DNA from: Microbacterium sp. Clip185
Lineage (GTDB): Bacteria; Actinomycetota; Actinomycetes; Actinomycetales; Microbacteriaceae
Direction of reading: 5' to 3'
Assembly (NCBI RefSeq): GCF_028743715.1
Contig: NZ_CP117996.1
Coordinates: 2,728,001-2,792,000 of the forward strand
Length of the DNA stretch: 64,000 nt
The position numbers and the translations under genes are program-made. The notes under the pieces are model-generated. The model saw only the letters and a list, made by a program, of their open reading frames with translations, was not told where the DNA came from and did no database searches. Every line of letters begins with the position of its first letter. The stretch's first letter is position 1. Shown here piece by piece: positions 24,050 to 33,822 of this stretch.

Positions 24050-25447
24050 TCAGCACTCGATGACGTTGACAGCGAGACCGCCCTCGCTCGTCTCCTTGTA
24101 CTTGGTCGACATGTCGATGCCCGTCTGACGCATCGTCTCGACGACCGTGTCGAGCGAGACGTAGTGCGAACCGTCGCCGCGCAGGGCGAGTCGCGCCGCG
24201 GTGACCGCGGTGGCTGCGGCGATCGCGTTGCGTTCGATGCACGGAATCTGCACGAGCCCACCGACGGGGTCGCAGGTGAGACCGAGATGGTGTTCCATCG
24301 CGATCTCCGCCGCGTTCTCGATCTGCGCGGGGGTGCCACCCATGACAGCCGTGAGTCCTCCCGCCGCCATCGCGCAGGCCGAGCCCACCTCTGCCTGGCA
24401 TCCGCCCTCGGCCCCTGAGATGGAGGCGTTGGCCTTGAACAAGGATCCGAGCGCGGTCGCCGTCAGCAGAAAACGTCGGATGCCGCGGGGTCGCTCGTCG
24501 TCGGCGATCGCCCGGTCGAGGCCGACACCCGCATCCGCGAGGAAGCGCCACCAGTACATGGCGACGGCGGGGAGGATCCCGGCGGCACCGTTGGTGGGCG
24601 CCGTCACCACGCGCCCGCCCGCCGCGTTCTCCTCGTTGACGGCGAGCGCGAAGGCTCCGAGCCACTCGCCGGGAAGCTCGCGGTGACCGACCGCCTGAGC
24701 GCTCTCGAGCTGCGCACGCAGCGAACCGGCGCGACGCTTCACACCGAGCTGTCCGGGGAGCGCTCCGTCGTGGGCGAGGCCTGCCGCGATGCAGGCGCTC
24801 ATCGCGGCCCAGATCGCGTCGAGTCCGGTGCGCACGTCGTCCTCGCTGCGCCACGCCTCTTCGTTTCGACGGGCGATCTCGGCGATGGAGAGCCCGGTCT
24901 CGGCGCAGATCGCAAGGAGCTGGGCGGCGCTGGCGTACGGGTAGGGCACGGCCGCGGATGCCGGAGCGACCTCGCCGTCGCGGCGGATGAAGCCGCCGCC
25001 GACCGAGAAGTAGGTCTCACTCGCGACGATCTCCCCCGCCGCATCCCACGCCGTCAGCGTGAGGGCGTTCGGATGCTCGGGACGACGCACACGGGGCAAG
25101 AGCACGATGTCCGTCGCCTGGAAGCGGATGGGATGAACGCCTGCCAGCGTGAGCGCCTGGTCGTCACCGATCGCGGACCAGGCGCCGCGTACGAGCTCCG
25201 GGTCCACCGTGTCGGGGCGATGCCCCGCCAGCCCCGCCACGATCGCGTCGGGCGTGCCGTGCCCGATGCCCGTGGCACCCAGTGAGCCGAACAGCTCGCA
25301 TTGCACGCGGTGCACGCGCTCCAGCAGCCCCGCATCCGCGAGCCGGGAGGCGAAGACACCGGCGGCACGCATCGGTCCGACAGTGTGGGAGCTCGAGGGT
25401 CCGACACCGATGGAGAACAACTCGAACGCCGAGACGTATGCGCTCAC
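24050..25447 (-). CDS. sdaA: L-serine dehydratase (iron-sulfur, single-chain)
   Basis: A 465-residue enzyme converting L-serine to pyruvate and ammonia. The beta-domain start [16 protein letters not shown] (Ser18-20, His21) and the alpha-domain motifs [11 protein letters not shown] and [16 protein letters not shown] supply the cysteines for the 4Fe-4S cluster that acts as Lewis acid. Also typical are APTNGAAGI and [15 protein letters not shown] at the C-terminus. The length fits the fused type II enzyme. GTG start, with TAGGCT ending six bases upstream. Confidence 0.96.
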   Translation of the reverse strand: MSAYVSAFELFSIGVGPSSSHTVGPMRAAGVFASRLADAGLLERVHRVQCELFGSLGATGIGHGTPDAIVAGLAGHRPDTVDPELVRGAWSAIGDDQALTLAGVHPIRFQATDIVLLPRVRRPEHPNALTLTAWDAAGEIVASETYFSVGGGFIRRDGEVAPASAAVPYPYASAAQLLAICAETGLSIAEIARRNEEAWRSEDDVRTGLDAIWAAMSACIAAGLAHDGALPGQLGVKRRAGSLRAQLESAQAVGHRELPGEWLGAFALAVNEENAAGGRVVTAPTNGAAGILPAVAMYWWRFLADAGVGLDRAIADDERPRGIRRFLLTATALGSLFKANASISGAEGGCQAEVGSACAMAAGGLTAVMGGTPAQIENAAEIAMEHHLGLTCDPVGGLVQIPCIERNAIAAATAVTAARLALRGDGSHYVSLDTVVETMRQTGIDMSTKYKETSEGGLAVNVIEC

Positions 25448-25485
25448 CCCGCCAGCCTACGCTCGGGTCGCCGGATACGGCGGCG

Positions 25486-26349
25486 TCACTCTTCGACGGC
25501 GACCCGCTCGGGGTGCGTGTAGACGTTCAGCGACGTGCCGCGCGAGAACCCCACGAGCGTGAGGTGCATCGACGACGCCAGCTCCACAGCGAGCGAGGAC
25601 GGCGCCGAGACCGCGGACAGCACGGGGATGCCCGCCATGATCGCCTTCTGCACGAGCTCGAAGCTCGCACGCCCCGACACCTGCAGCACCGTGCCGCCGA
25701 GCGGCAGCCGGTCGGCGAGCAGTGCCCAGCCGATCACCTTGTCGACCGCGTTGTGGCGCCCGACATCCTCGCGCAGCGCCAGCAGCTCTCCTGTTGCGAT
25801 ATCGAAGAGCGCCGCCGCGTGCAGTCCACCCGTCTTGTCGAAGAGCGCCTGCCCGCGCCGCAGCGCGTCCGGCAGCGAGGCGAGCCACCGCGCCGGAGCG
25901 CGGCTCTCGTCGGTCGCCAGATCGAATCGCGAGACCTTCGTGATCTGCTCGATGGATGCGGCCCCGCACACGCCGCAGGAGCTGGTCGTGTAAAAGGTGC
26001 GGGCCGCATCCCTGACAGGGATCTCGAGCCCGGGCGCAAGTGCCATGTCGAGCACGTTGTAGGTGTTCTCGCTCTGTGGCGCGCCGGCGGGCGTGCTCCC
26101 CGGGCCCCCGCAGTGGATCGCGCTGCGGACGTCGGAGCCGGCGGCGATGATGCCCTCGCCCGTGAGGAAACCGGCGGCCAGCTCGAGATCGTGACCGGGC
26201 GTGCGCATCGTGACGACGAGTGGCTCGCCTCCCACGCGCACTTCCAGCGGCTCCTCCACGACCACCGTGTCGGCGCGACGCCGCGTCGCGACGCCGTCGT
26301 CCGTGAACGCGATGCGCGTGACCGGTGTGCGCTCGGTGAGTCGTCCCAT
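25486..26349 (-). CDS. fdhD: Formate dehydrogenase accessory sulfurtransferase FdhD
   Basis: A 287-residue protein that delivers sulfur to the molybdenum cofactor of formate dehydrogenase-type enzymes. The sulfur-carrier motif CGVCG carries Cys125 and Cys128. The family signatures [35 protein letters not shown] and [19 protein letters not shown] are all present. It follows the molybdopterin oxidoreductase gene by seven bases on the same strand, its obvious client. Confidence 0.96.
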   Translation of the reverse strand: MGRLTERTPVTRIAFTDDGVATRRRADTVVVEEPLEVRVGGEPLVVTMRTPGHDLELAAGFLTGEGIIAAGSDVRSAIHCGGPGSTPAGAPQSENTYNVLDMALAPGLEIPVRDAARTFYTTSSCGVCGAASIEQITKVSRFDLATDESRAPARWLASLPDALRRGQALFDKTGGLHAAALFDIATGELLALREDVGRHNAVDKVIGWALLADRLPLGGTVLQVSGRASFELVQKAIMAGIPVLSAVSAPSSLAVELASSMHLTLVGFSRGTSLNVYTHPERVAVEE

Positions 26350-26356
26350 GCCGCAC

Positions 26357-28774
26357 TCAGCGGTGCTCGAGGCGCACGATGACCGCCTTCGAGGTGGGCG
26401 TACCGCTCACATCGGCGACCGATTCGAGGGGCACGAGCACGTTCGTCTCGGGGTAATAGGCGGCCGCGTTCTGACGGGGCGTGTCGTAGGAGACGATGCG
26501 GAAGCTCTCGGCGCGGCGCTCCTGGAGGCCGCCGTCCGCATCCGTCCATTCGGAGACGAGGTCGACGATCTCCCCTTCCGCGAATCCGAGCTCGCGGATG
26601 TCATCGGCGTTGACGAGGACGACGCGACGGCCGCCGTGGATTCCGCGGTAGCGGTCGTCCTTGCCGTAGACGGTGGTGTTGTACTGATCGTGCGAGCGCA
26701 GCGTCTGCAGCAGGAGGCGCCCGGCGGGGATGTGCGGGTACTCGAGCGGATTGACCGTGAAGCGCGCCTTGCCGTCGATCGTCGCGAACCGACGTTCGTC
26801 GCGCGGGCCGTTCGGCAGGAAGAACGTGCGTCCTTTCTGGATGCGGCTCTCGTAGTCCTCGAACCCCGGGATCACCCGTTCGATGTGCGAGCGGATGAGT
26901 GAGTAGTCCGCCTCGAGCGCAGCCCAATCCGCCTGCGGCACGTTGGCCGGGTCGTGGAGGCCGGCCGCATCCAGGCTTTCCGACTCCACGGTTCCGTGCT
27001 CGGGAAGCGTGCGCTCGTGGTCGCCGTCGTGGGCTGCCGGCGCGTGCTCGGGCGAGGATCCGCCACCGAAGACGAGCGCGCACAGCCTGGCGATGATCGC
27101 GACCTCGCTGAGCATGTCGTCCGAGGGCGGAGCGAGTCGGCCCCGCGAGGCGTGCACGGCGCCCATCGAGTCCTCGACGGTGACGCGCTGTTCTCGTCCG
27201 CCGCGACGATCGCGGTCGGTGCGTCCGAGGGTGGGGAGGATGAGCGCGCGGTTGCCGGTGATGACGTGGGATCGGTTGAGCTTGGTCGACACGTGCACGG
27301 TGAGGCCCACGCGCGCCATTCCCGCCTCGACGACCGCGGTGTCGGGCGTCGCCGACACGAAGTTGCCGCCCATCCCCATGAAGAAGCGGACCTTGCCGTC
27401 GCGCATGGCCCGGATGGCGGCGACAGTGTCGAAGCCGTGGGCGCGGGGCGCGGTGAACGAGAACTCCCGATCGAGTGCGTCGAGGAACGCATCCGCCGGC
27501 TTCTCGTAGATGCCGACCGTGCGGTCGCCCTGCACGTTGGAGTGACCCCGCACCGGGCAGACGCCCGCCCCGGGGCGGCCGATGTTGCCCTGCAGCAGCA
27601 GCACGTTCACGACGTCGCGGAGGGTCGGCACGGAGTGCTTGTGCTGGGTGAGCCCCATCGCCCAGCACACGATCGTCGCCTTCGAGGCTCGCACCTCGTC
27701 GCCGATGGCGCGCAGCTCCTGCTCGCTGAGGCCGGTGGCCCGCTCCAACTGCGCCCAGCCGGCATCCGCCATCTGCCGGCGGTACGACTCGAACCCGCTC
27801 GTGTGGGCGCTGATGAAGGCGGTGTCCAGAACATCGCCGTCACGGTCCTGCGCCTCGAGCAGATGCTTGCCGATCGCGTGGAAGAGCGCCTGATCGCCGC
27901 CCGATCGGATCTGCACGAAGCGGTCGGCGAGCTTGGTGCCACCGAAGGCCACCCCGCGCGGGGTCTGCGGGTTCTCGAACCGCATGAGCCCCGCCTCGGG
28001 CAGCGGGTTCACGGCGATGATGCGCGCACCGCGCTGTTTCGCCTTCTCGAGGGCCGACAGCATGCGGGGATGGTTGGTGCCGGGGTTCTGCCCGGCGACG
28101 ATCAGCAGGTCCGCCTCGTGGATGTCCTCGATCGAGACGGTGCCCTTGCCGATGCCGATCGTCTCCGTCAACGCCGACCCACTCGATTCGTGGCACATGT
28201 TCGAGCAGTCGGGGAGGTTGTTCGTGCCGAGACCGCGCACGAGCAGCTGGTACAGGAACGCCGCCTCGTTCGAGGTGCGTCCCGACGTGTAGAACACCGC
28301 CTCATCGGGGTGCGACAGCGCCTTCAACTCGTCCGCGATCATCTCGAGCGCCGCATCCCACGAGATCGGACGGTAATGCGTCGCGCCTTCGTCGAGCACC
28401 ATCGGATGCGTCAGCCGCCCCTGCTGACCGAGCCACCAGTCATCGCCTGCGCGTAGGTCATCGATGGAGTGGGCGGCGAAGAACTCCGGCCCCACGCGAC
28501 GCACGGTCGCCTCCTCGGCGACGGCCTTGGCGCCGTTCTCGCAGAACTCGGCGACGTGCCGCTTGTCCTCCTCCGGCCACGCACAGCCGGGACAGTCGAA
28601 TCCGTCCTTCTGGTTGACGCGCAGCAGGGTCTCGGCGGATCGCTTGAGGCCCATCTGCTCGTTCGCGATCTGCAGCGCGTGCAGCACAGCCGGCACGCCC
28701 ACCGCGACCTTCTTCGGTCGCGACACGTGCACGCGGGTCTCATCGATATTGGCCGTCGGTGGCTTCATCGGCAT
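26357..28774 (-). CDS. FdhF/YdeP-type molybdopterin oxidoreductase
   Basis: An 805-residue molybdopterin-binding oxidoreductase of the YdeP branch. The N-terminus has a reduced cysteine motif (C61-x2-C64, then C78) instead of the usual four-cysteine cluster site. Cofactor motifs include [37 protein letters not shown] and [13 protein letters not shown], and the C-terminal molydop_binding domain has [13 protein letters not shown]. The ATG at 28774 is chosen because TACTCT ends six bases upstream; M3 could also serve. Together with fdhD this forms a two-gene unit without electron-transfer subunits. Substrate may be formate or another small oxidant or reductant. Confidence 0.9.
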   Translation of the reverse strand: MPMKPPTANIDETRVHVSRPKKVAVGVPAVLHALQIANEQMGLKRSAETLLRVNQKDGFDCPGCAWPEEDKRHVAEFCENGAKAVAEEATVRRVGPEFFAAHSIDDLRAGDDWWLGQQGRLTHPMVLDEGATHYRPISWDAALEMIADELKALSHPDEAVFYTSGRTSNEAAFLYQLLVRGLGTNNLPDCSNMCHESSGSALTETIGIGKGTVSIEDIHEADLLIVAGQNPGTNHPRMLSALEKAKQRGARIIAVNPLPEAGLMRFENPQTPRGVAFGGTKLADRFVQIRSGGDQALFHAIGKHLLEAQDRDGDVLDTAFISAHTSGFESYRRQMADAGWAQLERATGLSEQELRAIGDEVRASKATIVCWAMGLTQHKHSVPTLRDVVNVLLLQGNIGRPGAGVCPVRGHSNVQGDRTVGIYEKPADAFLDALDREFSFTAPRAHGFDTVAAIRAMRDGKVRFFMGMGGNFVSATPDTAVVEAGMARVGLTVHVSTKLNRSHVITGNRALILPTLGRTDRDRRGGREQRVTVEDSMGAVHASRGRLAPPSDDMLSEVAIIARLCALVFGGGSSPEHAPAAHDGDHERTLPEHGTVESESLDAAGLHDPANVPQADWAALEADYSLIRSHIERVIPGFEDYESRIQKGRTFFLPNGPRDERRFATIDGKARFTVNPLEYPHIPAGRLLLQTLRSHDQYNTTVYGKDDRYRGIHGGRRVVLVNADDIRELGFAEGEIVDLVSEWTDADGGLQERRAESFRIVSYDTPRQNAAAYYPETNVLVPLESVADVSGTPTSKAVIVRLEHR

Positions 28775-28823
28775 GCCGCCAGAGTACGCCCCCGCGCCGG
28801 GACCGGGACGCGCGGTGACCGCC

Positions 28824-29402
28824 TCAGCCGTCGGCTGCCTGCCAGAACGCCCGCGCGTCACGGGCGACAGCATCGTCGCGGTGCCCGTTGAGCGCGTCGA
28901 AGGCGACACTCGCGCGGGCCTGTTCGCCGTCGGTCTCGGTGACGACCAGCACGGGGTCGGCGCCGATCGCCGCGAAGGCCCGACGTACCGCATCCGAGCC
29001 GAGCGTGCGGATCAGGATCCGATCGGTCTCCGCGATCCACCGGTCGCTCCACGCGAGGTCGTCCTCCGGGTCGGCGCTGAGTTCCGGGTGCGCCTCAGCC
29101 CACGCGCCCAGCTCCGCAGCCAGAGCCGCGAGTTCATCGCTCTCGACCTCGATGCCGGACTCGTCGGGCCACCAGCGGTAGTACGCGGCATCGTCCGCGT
29201 CGCCGTCCTCATCCGCGACCTCGGCGAGTCCGCTCTCGGTGTGCACGAACAGGGCGGGCACGGTGTTGCCGTCCGCCACCGTGATCGCGGCGGCGTAAAT
29301 CGAACCGGCGACCACATCCGCGGGCAACGCTCGGACGGCTGCGGCGAGCGCCGCCTCCCAGCGACAGCCCCAGTCATCGACGAACTGCTGAAGGACGTCC
29401 AT
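28824..29402 (-). CDS. Hypothetical protein (DUF4303-like)
   Basis: A 192-residue acidic soluble protein (WGCRWEAALAAAVRALPADV, YYRWWPDESGIEVE and FWQAADG). The order of an N-terminal helix, VVAGSIYAAAITVADG and a WWPDE segment is reminiscent of DUF4303, but this is weak recognition. The ATG at 29402 is supported by TAACCT seven bases upstream. No function is assigned. Confidence 0.65.
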   Translation of the reverse strand: MDVLQQFVDDWGCRWEAALAAAVRALPADVVAGSIYAAAITVADGNTVPALFVHTESGLAEVADEDGDADDAAYYRWWPDESGIEVESDELAALAAELGAWAEAHPELSADPEDDLAWSDRWIAETDRILIRTLGSDAVRRAFAAIGADPVLVVTETDGEQARASVAFDALNGHRDDAVARDARAFWQAADG

Positions 29403-29460
29403 GATCCACAGGTTAGCCAGGCGAGCGGAAGCCGCGCAGACATCCACGGCTTCTCGACCT

Positions 29461-29499
29461 AACGAAGAAGGCCCCCGCATCGCGGGGGCCTTCTTCGTT
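29461..29499 (-). terminator. Terminator hairpin after tRNA-Arg
   Basis: An 18-bp perfect stem (29461-29478 with 29482-29499) around a 3-base loop lies directly downstream of the tRNA on the minus strand. The core is GGCCCCCGC/GCGGGGGCC with an AAGAA/TTCTT extension, giving a T-rich 3' arm. Confidence 0.85.
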
Positions 29500-29516
29500 A
29501 CTGTCTCAACACAGTG

Positions 29517-29589
29517 TGCGCCCGAAGGGACTCGAACCCCTAACCTTCTGATCCGTAGTCAGATGCTCTATCCATTGAGCTACGGGCGC
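29517..29589 (-). tRNA. tRNA-Arg (anticodon ACG)
   Basis: A 73-nt cloverleaf. The acceptor stem is GCGCCCG/CGGGCGC with discriminator A; the D stem is GCTC/GAGC; the anticodon stem TCTGA/TCAGA encloses the loop CTACGGA (anticodon ACG); and the T arm is AGGGG-TTCGAGT-CCCTT. The terminal CCA is not encoded. A34 is normally deaminated to inosine by TadA, so it reads CGU, CGC and CGA. Confidence 0.97.
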
Positions 29590-29667
29590 ATGTTTCCCGT
29601 CGCATTCCTGCGCGCGGGCACTAGGAGAGACTACAACACAACCGGGGCTGCTCGCGAATCGAGGCGC

Positions 29668-30357
29668 CTACTCGAGCTCGCTGACGTCGATCCCGCTCCG
29701 GCGCTCGCTCGCGGCCGACACGGCGGGCGCCGCATCCTCGTCCTTCGCGTTCAGTCTGCGGCGATGCGCAGCGAGACGGGGAAGGTCGACGAGTCGAAGG
29801 CTCTGCATGCGCGCCTGGCGCATCTTGTCGTAGCCCGGTTCGAGATCGGGCCTGGCAGCCTCGATCCGCAGCGAGCTGTCGATGTTGCGTGCGACCTCCG
29901 CCCAGGCCGCCTCACGCGCGGCTTCCACCAGCTCGCGGAGTCCGTCGAGATCTTCGGCGCGCTCGCGGAGCTCCTCGGCGATACGCAGCGACTGCTTGCG
30001 CCTGCGTCGGAGGTTGCGCACGTCGCGACTGCGATAGTCGTGGGTGCCGCCGGAGTCGCTGAAGCGCCCCCGCGCCAGCTTGCGCTCGCGCTCCGCGCGC
30101 TCGGCGTCCGCCTCCGCCTCTTCGGCGAGCTTCAGCAGCGCGTCCTTCGCATCGGGCACGAACCGGTCGGCGTCGAATCCCTCTCCGGCGGAGAGGATGT
30201 CGACCAGGATGTGGTTCTTCAGCGACAGGCGCGTGGCGGCCGCGGCGATGTAGACCCCCTCGGCGACGACATCGGCGAGTTTGGGGCGCGACGCTCGCGC
30301 GGCCCACAGGGCTCCGAGTCCCTTGTGCTCCGTCGGTTCGTCCGCTCGTGATGCCAC
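29668..30357 (-). CDS. Hypothetical Arg/Ala-rich helical protein
   Basis: A 229-residue soluble protein, highly charged and predicted helical. A long Ala/Glu/Arg coiled region runs about residues 75-150 (ALLKLAEEAEADAERAERE and RNLRRRRKQSLRIAEELRE), followed by AAWAEVARNIDSSL. The GTG at 30357 has a GGAGGGGG ribosome binding site, which selects it over the longer reading. Similar proteins are common in Microbacteriaceae without a proven role. It is the first gene upstream of the tRNA on this strand. Confidence 0.62.
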   Translation of the reverse strand: MASRADEPTEHKGLGALWAARASRPKLADVVAEGVYIAAAATRLSLKNHILVDILSAGEGFDADRFVPDAKDALLKLAEEAEADAERAERERKLARGRFSDSGGTHDYRSRDVRNLRRRRKQSLRIAEELRERAEDLDGLRELVEAAREAAWAEVARNIDSSLRIEAARPDLEPGYDKMRQARMQSLRLVDLPRLAAHRRRLNAKDEDAAPAVSAASERRSGIDVSELE

Positions 30358-30435
30358 AGCACCCCCTCCGTCGATTCTATCGGAGGGGTCTCGGCGATTC
30401 ACGGGTCGAGAACGGGGAAAAACGCCCTCGGCGGC

Positions 30436-30864
30436 TCAGCTCAAGGACTCGACCACCCGCTCGATACGGCGCTGCCGCGTCTGCGCGGCCTTCGCACCCG
30501 CGACGGCCGTCACGTGGGCCTTCTGCGCACTGGGAGACAGCGCATCGAAAGCCGACCGAAGCCCGGCGGACGCCAGCGCCTGGGCGAGATCCTCCGGCAC
30601 CTCGACCGTGCGCACAGCGGTGTCGAGCTCCACGTCGACGGTGAGGGCATCGCCACCACCGATGCCCGTCTCACGCCGCTTGTCCGCGCTGAAGGGGATG
30701 AGGTGCTTGCCGGCCATTACTCCGACGGTCGAGCGATACGTGTACCCGTTGACGGTCACCACCAGCGCGGGACGGCGACCGCCGCCGAGCTCCTCGATGA
30801 CATCCGTCGGAATCTCGATGCCGGTGTTGTTGCCGAACTGCGACATGGTCGTCTCGAACCGCAT
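30436..30864 (-). CDS. DUF1905/YdeI-OmpD-type small protein
   Basis: A 142-residue protein. The N-terminal beta-barrel resembles DUF1905 (MRFETTMSQFGNNTGIEIP, TVNGYTYRSTVGVMAGKHLIPF and GDALTVDVELD). The C-terminal helical segment matches the YdeI/OmpD-associated family (VPEDLAQALASAGLRSAFDALSPS, then RRIERVVESL). The combination is common and of unknown biochemical role. The ATG at 30864 is chosen because the domain begins there. Confidence 0.82.
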   Translation of the reverse strand: MRFETTMSQFGNNTGIEIPTDVIEELGGGRRPALVVTVNGYTYRSTVGVMAGKHLIPFSADKRRETGIGGGDALTVDVELDTAVRTVEVPEDLAQALASAGLRSAFDALSPSAQKAHVTAVAGAKAAQTRQRRIERVVESLS

Positions 30865-30980
30865 GAGCCGAGTATGCACCCATGGCGGCGCTAGCAACCA
30901 GTGCGAGCTCGTGCAACCCCGCCAGTCCTGCCGGATGGCCGGATTAACCTGTCGGCACACCTCGACGAAGGGAGCACATC

Positions 30981-31178
30981 ATGGGTTTCATCGATGATGC
31001 GAAGGAGACCGCGGAGACCGCCGGTCGCAAGCTCAAGGACAAGTGGGACGACACCACGGACCGCATCGGCGACAAGATCGACGAGGCCAAGGCCGACGCG
31101 AACGTCAAGAAGGCCGAGGCCGAGAAGGAGTCGGTCGAGCGCCGCAACGAGGTCAAGGAGAACCTGCGCGACAGCTGA
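30981..31178 (+). CDS. Small charged helical protein (CsbD-like size and composition)
   Basis: A 65-residue Lys/Glu/Asp/Ala-rich protein (DDAKETAETAGRKLKDKWD, DRIGDKIDEAKADANVKKA) with no hydrophobic core. It is likely an amphipathic or disordered helix like CsbD or hydrophilin stress proteins. GAAGGGAG precedes the ATG, and the strong stem-loop at 31213-31250 ends the single-gene unit. The homology is not certain. Confidence 0.7.
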   Translation: MGFIDDAKETAETAGRKLKDKWDDTTDRIGDKIDEAKADANVKKAEAEKESVERRNEVKENLRDS

Positions 31179-31212
31179 CGCCTGGCGGCGTCACCGCGTA
31201 CCCCTGTCATCG

Positions 31213-31250
31213 AAGGCCCCGGAGAAGGATTCGTCCTTCTCCGGGGCCTT
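31213..31250 (+). terminator. Terminator hairpin after the small charged protein
   Basis: A perfect 17-bp stem (31213-31229 with 31234-31250) around the stable tetraloop TTCG, 35 bp after the stop codon. The 3' side ends CCTT without a long T tract, as is usual in this high-GC genome. Confidence 0.85.
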
Positions 31251-31271
31251 CCGCATCCCCACACAAGCAAC

Positions 31272-31321
31272 GTTCGCCTGTCACAGATCGACGCCGGAGG
31301 CGCGATCTGTGACAGGCGAAC
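31272..31321. repeat. Perfect 19-bp inverted repeat between convergent genes
   Basis: GTTCGCCTGTCACAGATCG (31272-31290) and its exact reverse complement (31303-31321) flank a 12-base spacer. It lies downstream of the mutarotase gene and beyond the previous terminator. It could be the arabinose-operon terminator, but its moderate GC content and length are unlike the other terminators here, so a mobile or repeated extragenic element is possible. Confidence 0.6.
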
Positions 31322-31346
31322 ATGTCGTGGAGGCGAAGGATGCGGG

Positions 31347-32291
31347 TCAGACGGCGCGGATGGTCCAGCTCGCCGAGAGCGAGCCACCGGGCTCGAGCAC
31401 CTGAAGGCCCTCGTCGTAGGGATACCGCTGCGCGTTGAACGCGTCCGGCGCACACGTCATGGGCTCGATCGCGAGCCCCACGCGGTGGCCCGAGAGTCCC
31501 GGACGATCTGCCGTGTGCACCTGCACCCAGGCACACGCGGCATCCCACGTCATGGCCACACCGTGGCCGTCCGCATCCGTCACGCGAACCGTCGCGAGAC
31601 CGTCCGCGTCGCGGAGGAGCCCCGTGTAGGCGTGGTCGATCTCGGCCGCACCGATGCGTCGTGCGGTGCGGTAGTCGAACCGCGACGGATCATCCGCGTC
31701 GACCGCGCGCAGCTCGGTCGGCGCCAGCCGATCCTCCGTGACGTGCAGCACCTCGGCAGCGGGCAGTTCGAACGTCCAGTCATCGACGCGCCCGCCGCCT
31801 GCGACGAGATACGGATGCGGCCCCGTGCCGTACGGCGCCGCCGTGTCCGACTCGTTGACCGCGGTGACCGTCTGCGTCAGGCCCTCGGCATCCAGCGAGA
31901 AACGCGTCTCCACGCGCACACGCCAGGGGTAGCCGTCCTGCGCCTCGATCACGGCCGAGAGCGTGACGTGGTCGGGCCCCTTGTCGATCGCGGTGTAGTC
32001 GAGCCACGCGGCGAGTCCGTGCAGCGCGTGGCCGCGCGCGGGCTCGGTCAGGGCGAGGCGATACTCCTCGCCGCCGAACGCGTAGCGGCCATCGACGACC
32101 CGGTTCGGCCAGGGGGCGAGCGTCGCGCCTCGGTAGGCGGGACGCACCTCGTCAGCAGCGAAGGGCACGACGAGATCGCGCCCAGCGTACGTGAGAGTGC
32201 GAAGCGACGCGCCGACACTCGCGATGCACGCCTCGACATCGCCAGAGCGCAGCAGGTGCTGTGTTCCCGACAGCGGGAGCGAGCCCGTCAT
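31347..32291 (-). CDS. Aldose 1-epimerase (mutarotase)
   Basis: A 314-residue galactose-mutarotase-fold enzyme interconverting sugar anomers. Expected catalytic residues are His91 (GHALHGL), a second His in GTGPHPYL and a Glu in GLAIEPMT. Its ATG overlaps the araA TGA (ATGA), so it is the last gene of the arabinose operon and probably acts on arabinose. The start at 32291 is preferred for that overlap. Confidence 0.92.
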   Translation of the reverse strand: MTGSLPLSGTQHLLRSGDVEACIASVGASLRTLTYAGRDLVVPFAADEVRPAYRGATLAPWPNRVVDGRYAFGGEEYRLALTEPARGHALHGLAAWLDYTAIDKGPDHVTLSAVIEAQDGYPWRVRVETRFSLDAEGLTQTVTAVNESDTAAPYGTGPHPYLVAGGGRVDDWTFELPAAEVLHVTEDRLAPTELRAVDADDPSRFDYRTARRIGAAEIDHAYTGLLRDADGLATVRVTDADGHGVAMTWDAACAWVQVHTADRPGLSGHRVGLAIEPMTCAPDAFNAQRYPYDEGLQVLEPGGSLSASWTIRAV

Positions 32292-33802
32292 CACAGGCCC
32301 TGTGCGAGGCGGTAGTACGCCTGGTTCCATCGCAGCTCACGCTGGAAGTCGCGCACCGTGGTCGCCTCGTCGATGACGACCAGCTCCGTCTTCGCGATCT
32401 CGGCGAAGTCCCGGAACACCTCGATACCGACGGCGGTCGACATCACCGTGTGGTGAGCGGCTCCCGCGGCGAGCCAGCAGGCGGCGGAGGTCGCGAAGTC
32501 GGGAGCCGGCTTCCACACGGCGCGCCCCACGGGAAGCTTCGGCAGCTCCGGCGCGGACACGTTCTCGACCACGTTGGCCACGAGACGGAAGCGGTCGCGC
32601 ATGTCGCTCATGGCGACGACCACGGCAGAGCCCGGATCGGCCGTGAAGACCAGGCGCACCGGGTCGTCCTTGCCGCCGATGCCGAGCGGGTGGATCTCCA
32701 ACCGCGGCTTGGCGGTGGTCAGCGACGGGGCGACCTCCAGCATGTGGGCGCCGAGGATCTTCTCGTCACCGGCCACGAGGTCATACGTGTAGTCCTCCAT
32801 GAGGCTCGCGCCCCCGGGCAGGCCCGCGCCCATGACGTTCGCCACGCGCACCAGGATTGCCGTCTTCCAGTCGCCTTCGGCGCCGAAGCCGTACCCCTCT
32901 GCCATGAGGCGCTGGACGGCCAGCCCCGGAAGCTGCTTCAGAGCGCCGAGATCCTCGAAGCTCGTCGTGAAGGCGCCGAAGCCGCCCTCCTCGAGGAACG
33001 AGCGCAGACCGAGCTCGATCGCGGCCCCGTCGCGCAGCGACTGGTGCCGCTCGCCGCCCGCGCGCAGCTCGTCGACGACGTCGTACAGCTCCTCGTACTC
33101 GGCCACGAGAGCGTCGATGTCGGACTCGGATGCGGCGGCGACCGCATCCGCCAGCTCGTTGACGCCCCAGGTGTTCACCTGCACGCCGAAGCGCAGCTCC
33201 GCCTCGGTCTTGTCACCCTCGGTGACGGCGACGTAGCGCATGTTGTCGCCGAAGCGGGCCAGCTTCAGCGTGCGGACCGCGGCCCAACCTGCGGCTGCGC
33301 GCTCCCAGTCCTCGATCTGCTGACGGACGACGGGGTTCGACACATGACCGACGACGGTCTTGCGCGCAACACCCAGCCGCGTCTGGATGTAGCCGAACTC
33401 GCGGTCGCCGTGCGCGGCCTGGTTGAGGTTCATGAAGTCGAAGTCGATGTCGGCCCACGGCAGCTCGACATTCGCCTGCGTGTGCAGGTGCAGCAGCGGC
33501 TTCTGGAGGGCGTCCAGACCCGAGATCCACATCTTGGCGGGGCTGAAGGTGTGCATCCACGCGATGACGCCGATGACGTCGTCGCGGCTGTTGATCTCCA
33601 GCGCCATCCGGCGGATCGAGTCGGCATCCTTCAGCACGGGCTTCCAGACGACCTTCACGGGGAGCTCGCCCAGCCCCGCGACGACGGCCTGCGACTGCTC
33701 TGCGACCTGCTTGAGCGTCTCTTCGCCGTAGAGGTTCTGGCTGCCGGTGACGAACCAGACCTCGTAGCCGTCGAGGGAGCTGGACAAGGGGGTACGAGGC
33801 AT
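32291..33802 (-). CDS. araA: L-arabinose isomerase
   Basis: A 503-residue enzyme converting L-arabinose to L-ribulose. It has the N-terminal family signature [15 protein letters not shown]. The metal and substrate regions are [44 protein letters not shown] and [13 protein letters not shown] (Glu and His ligands for manganese). The length equals that of known AraA proteins. It sits between araB (20 bp upstream) and the mutarotase (4-nt overlap) in the operon. Confidence 0.98.
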   Translation of the reverse strand: MPRTPLSSSLDGYEVWFVTGSQNLYGEETLKQVAEQSQAVVAGLGELPVKVVWKPVLKDADSIRRMALEINSRDDVIGVIAWMHTFSPAKMWISGLDALQKPLLHLHTQANVELPWADIDFDFMNLNQAAHGDREFGYIQTRLGVARKTVVGHVSNPVVRQQIEDWERAAAGWAAVRTLKLARFGDNMRYVAVTEGDKTEAELRFGVQVNTWGVNELADAVAAASESDIDALVAEYEELYDVVDELRAGGERHQSLRDGAAIELGLRSFLEEGGFGAFTTSFEDLGALKQLPGLAVQRLMAEGYGFGAEGDWKTAILVRVANVMGAGLPGGASLMEDYTYDLVAGDEKILGAHMLEVAPSLTTAKPRLEIHPLGIGGKDDPVRLVFTADPGSAVVVAMSDMRDRFRLVANVVENVSAPELPKLPVGRAVWKPAPDFATSAACWLAAGAAHHTVMSTAVGIEVFRDFAEIAKTELVVIDEATTVRDFQRELRWNQAYYRLAQGL

Positions 33803-33822
33803 GGATATCTCTCTTTCGGTTT

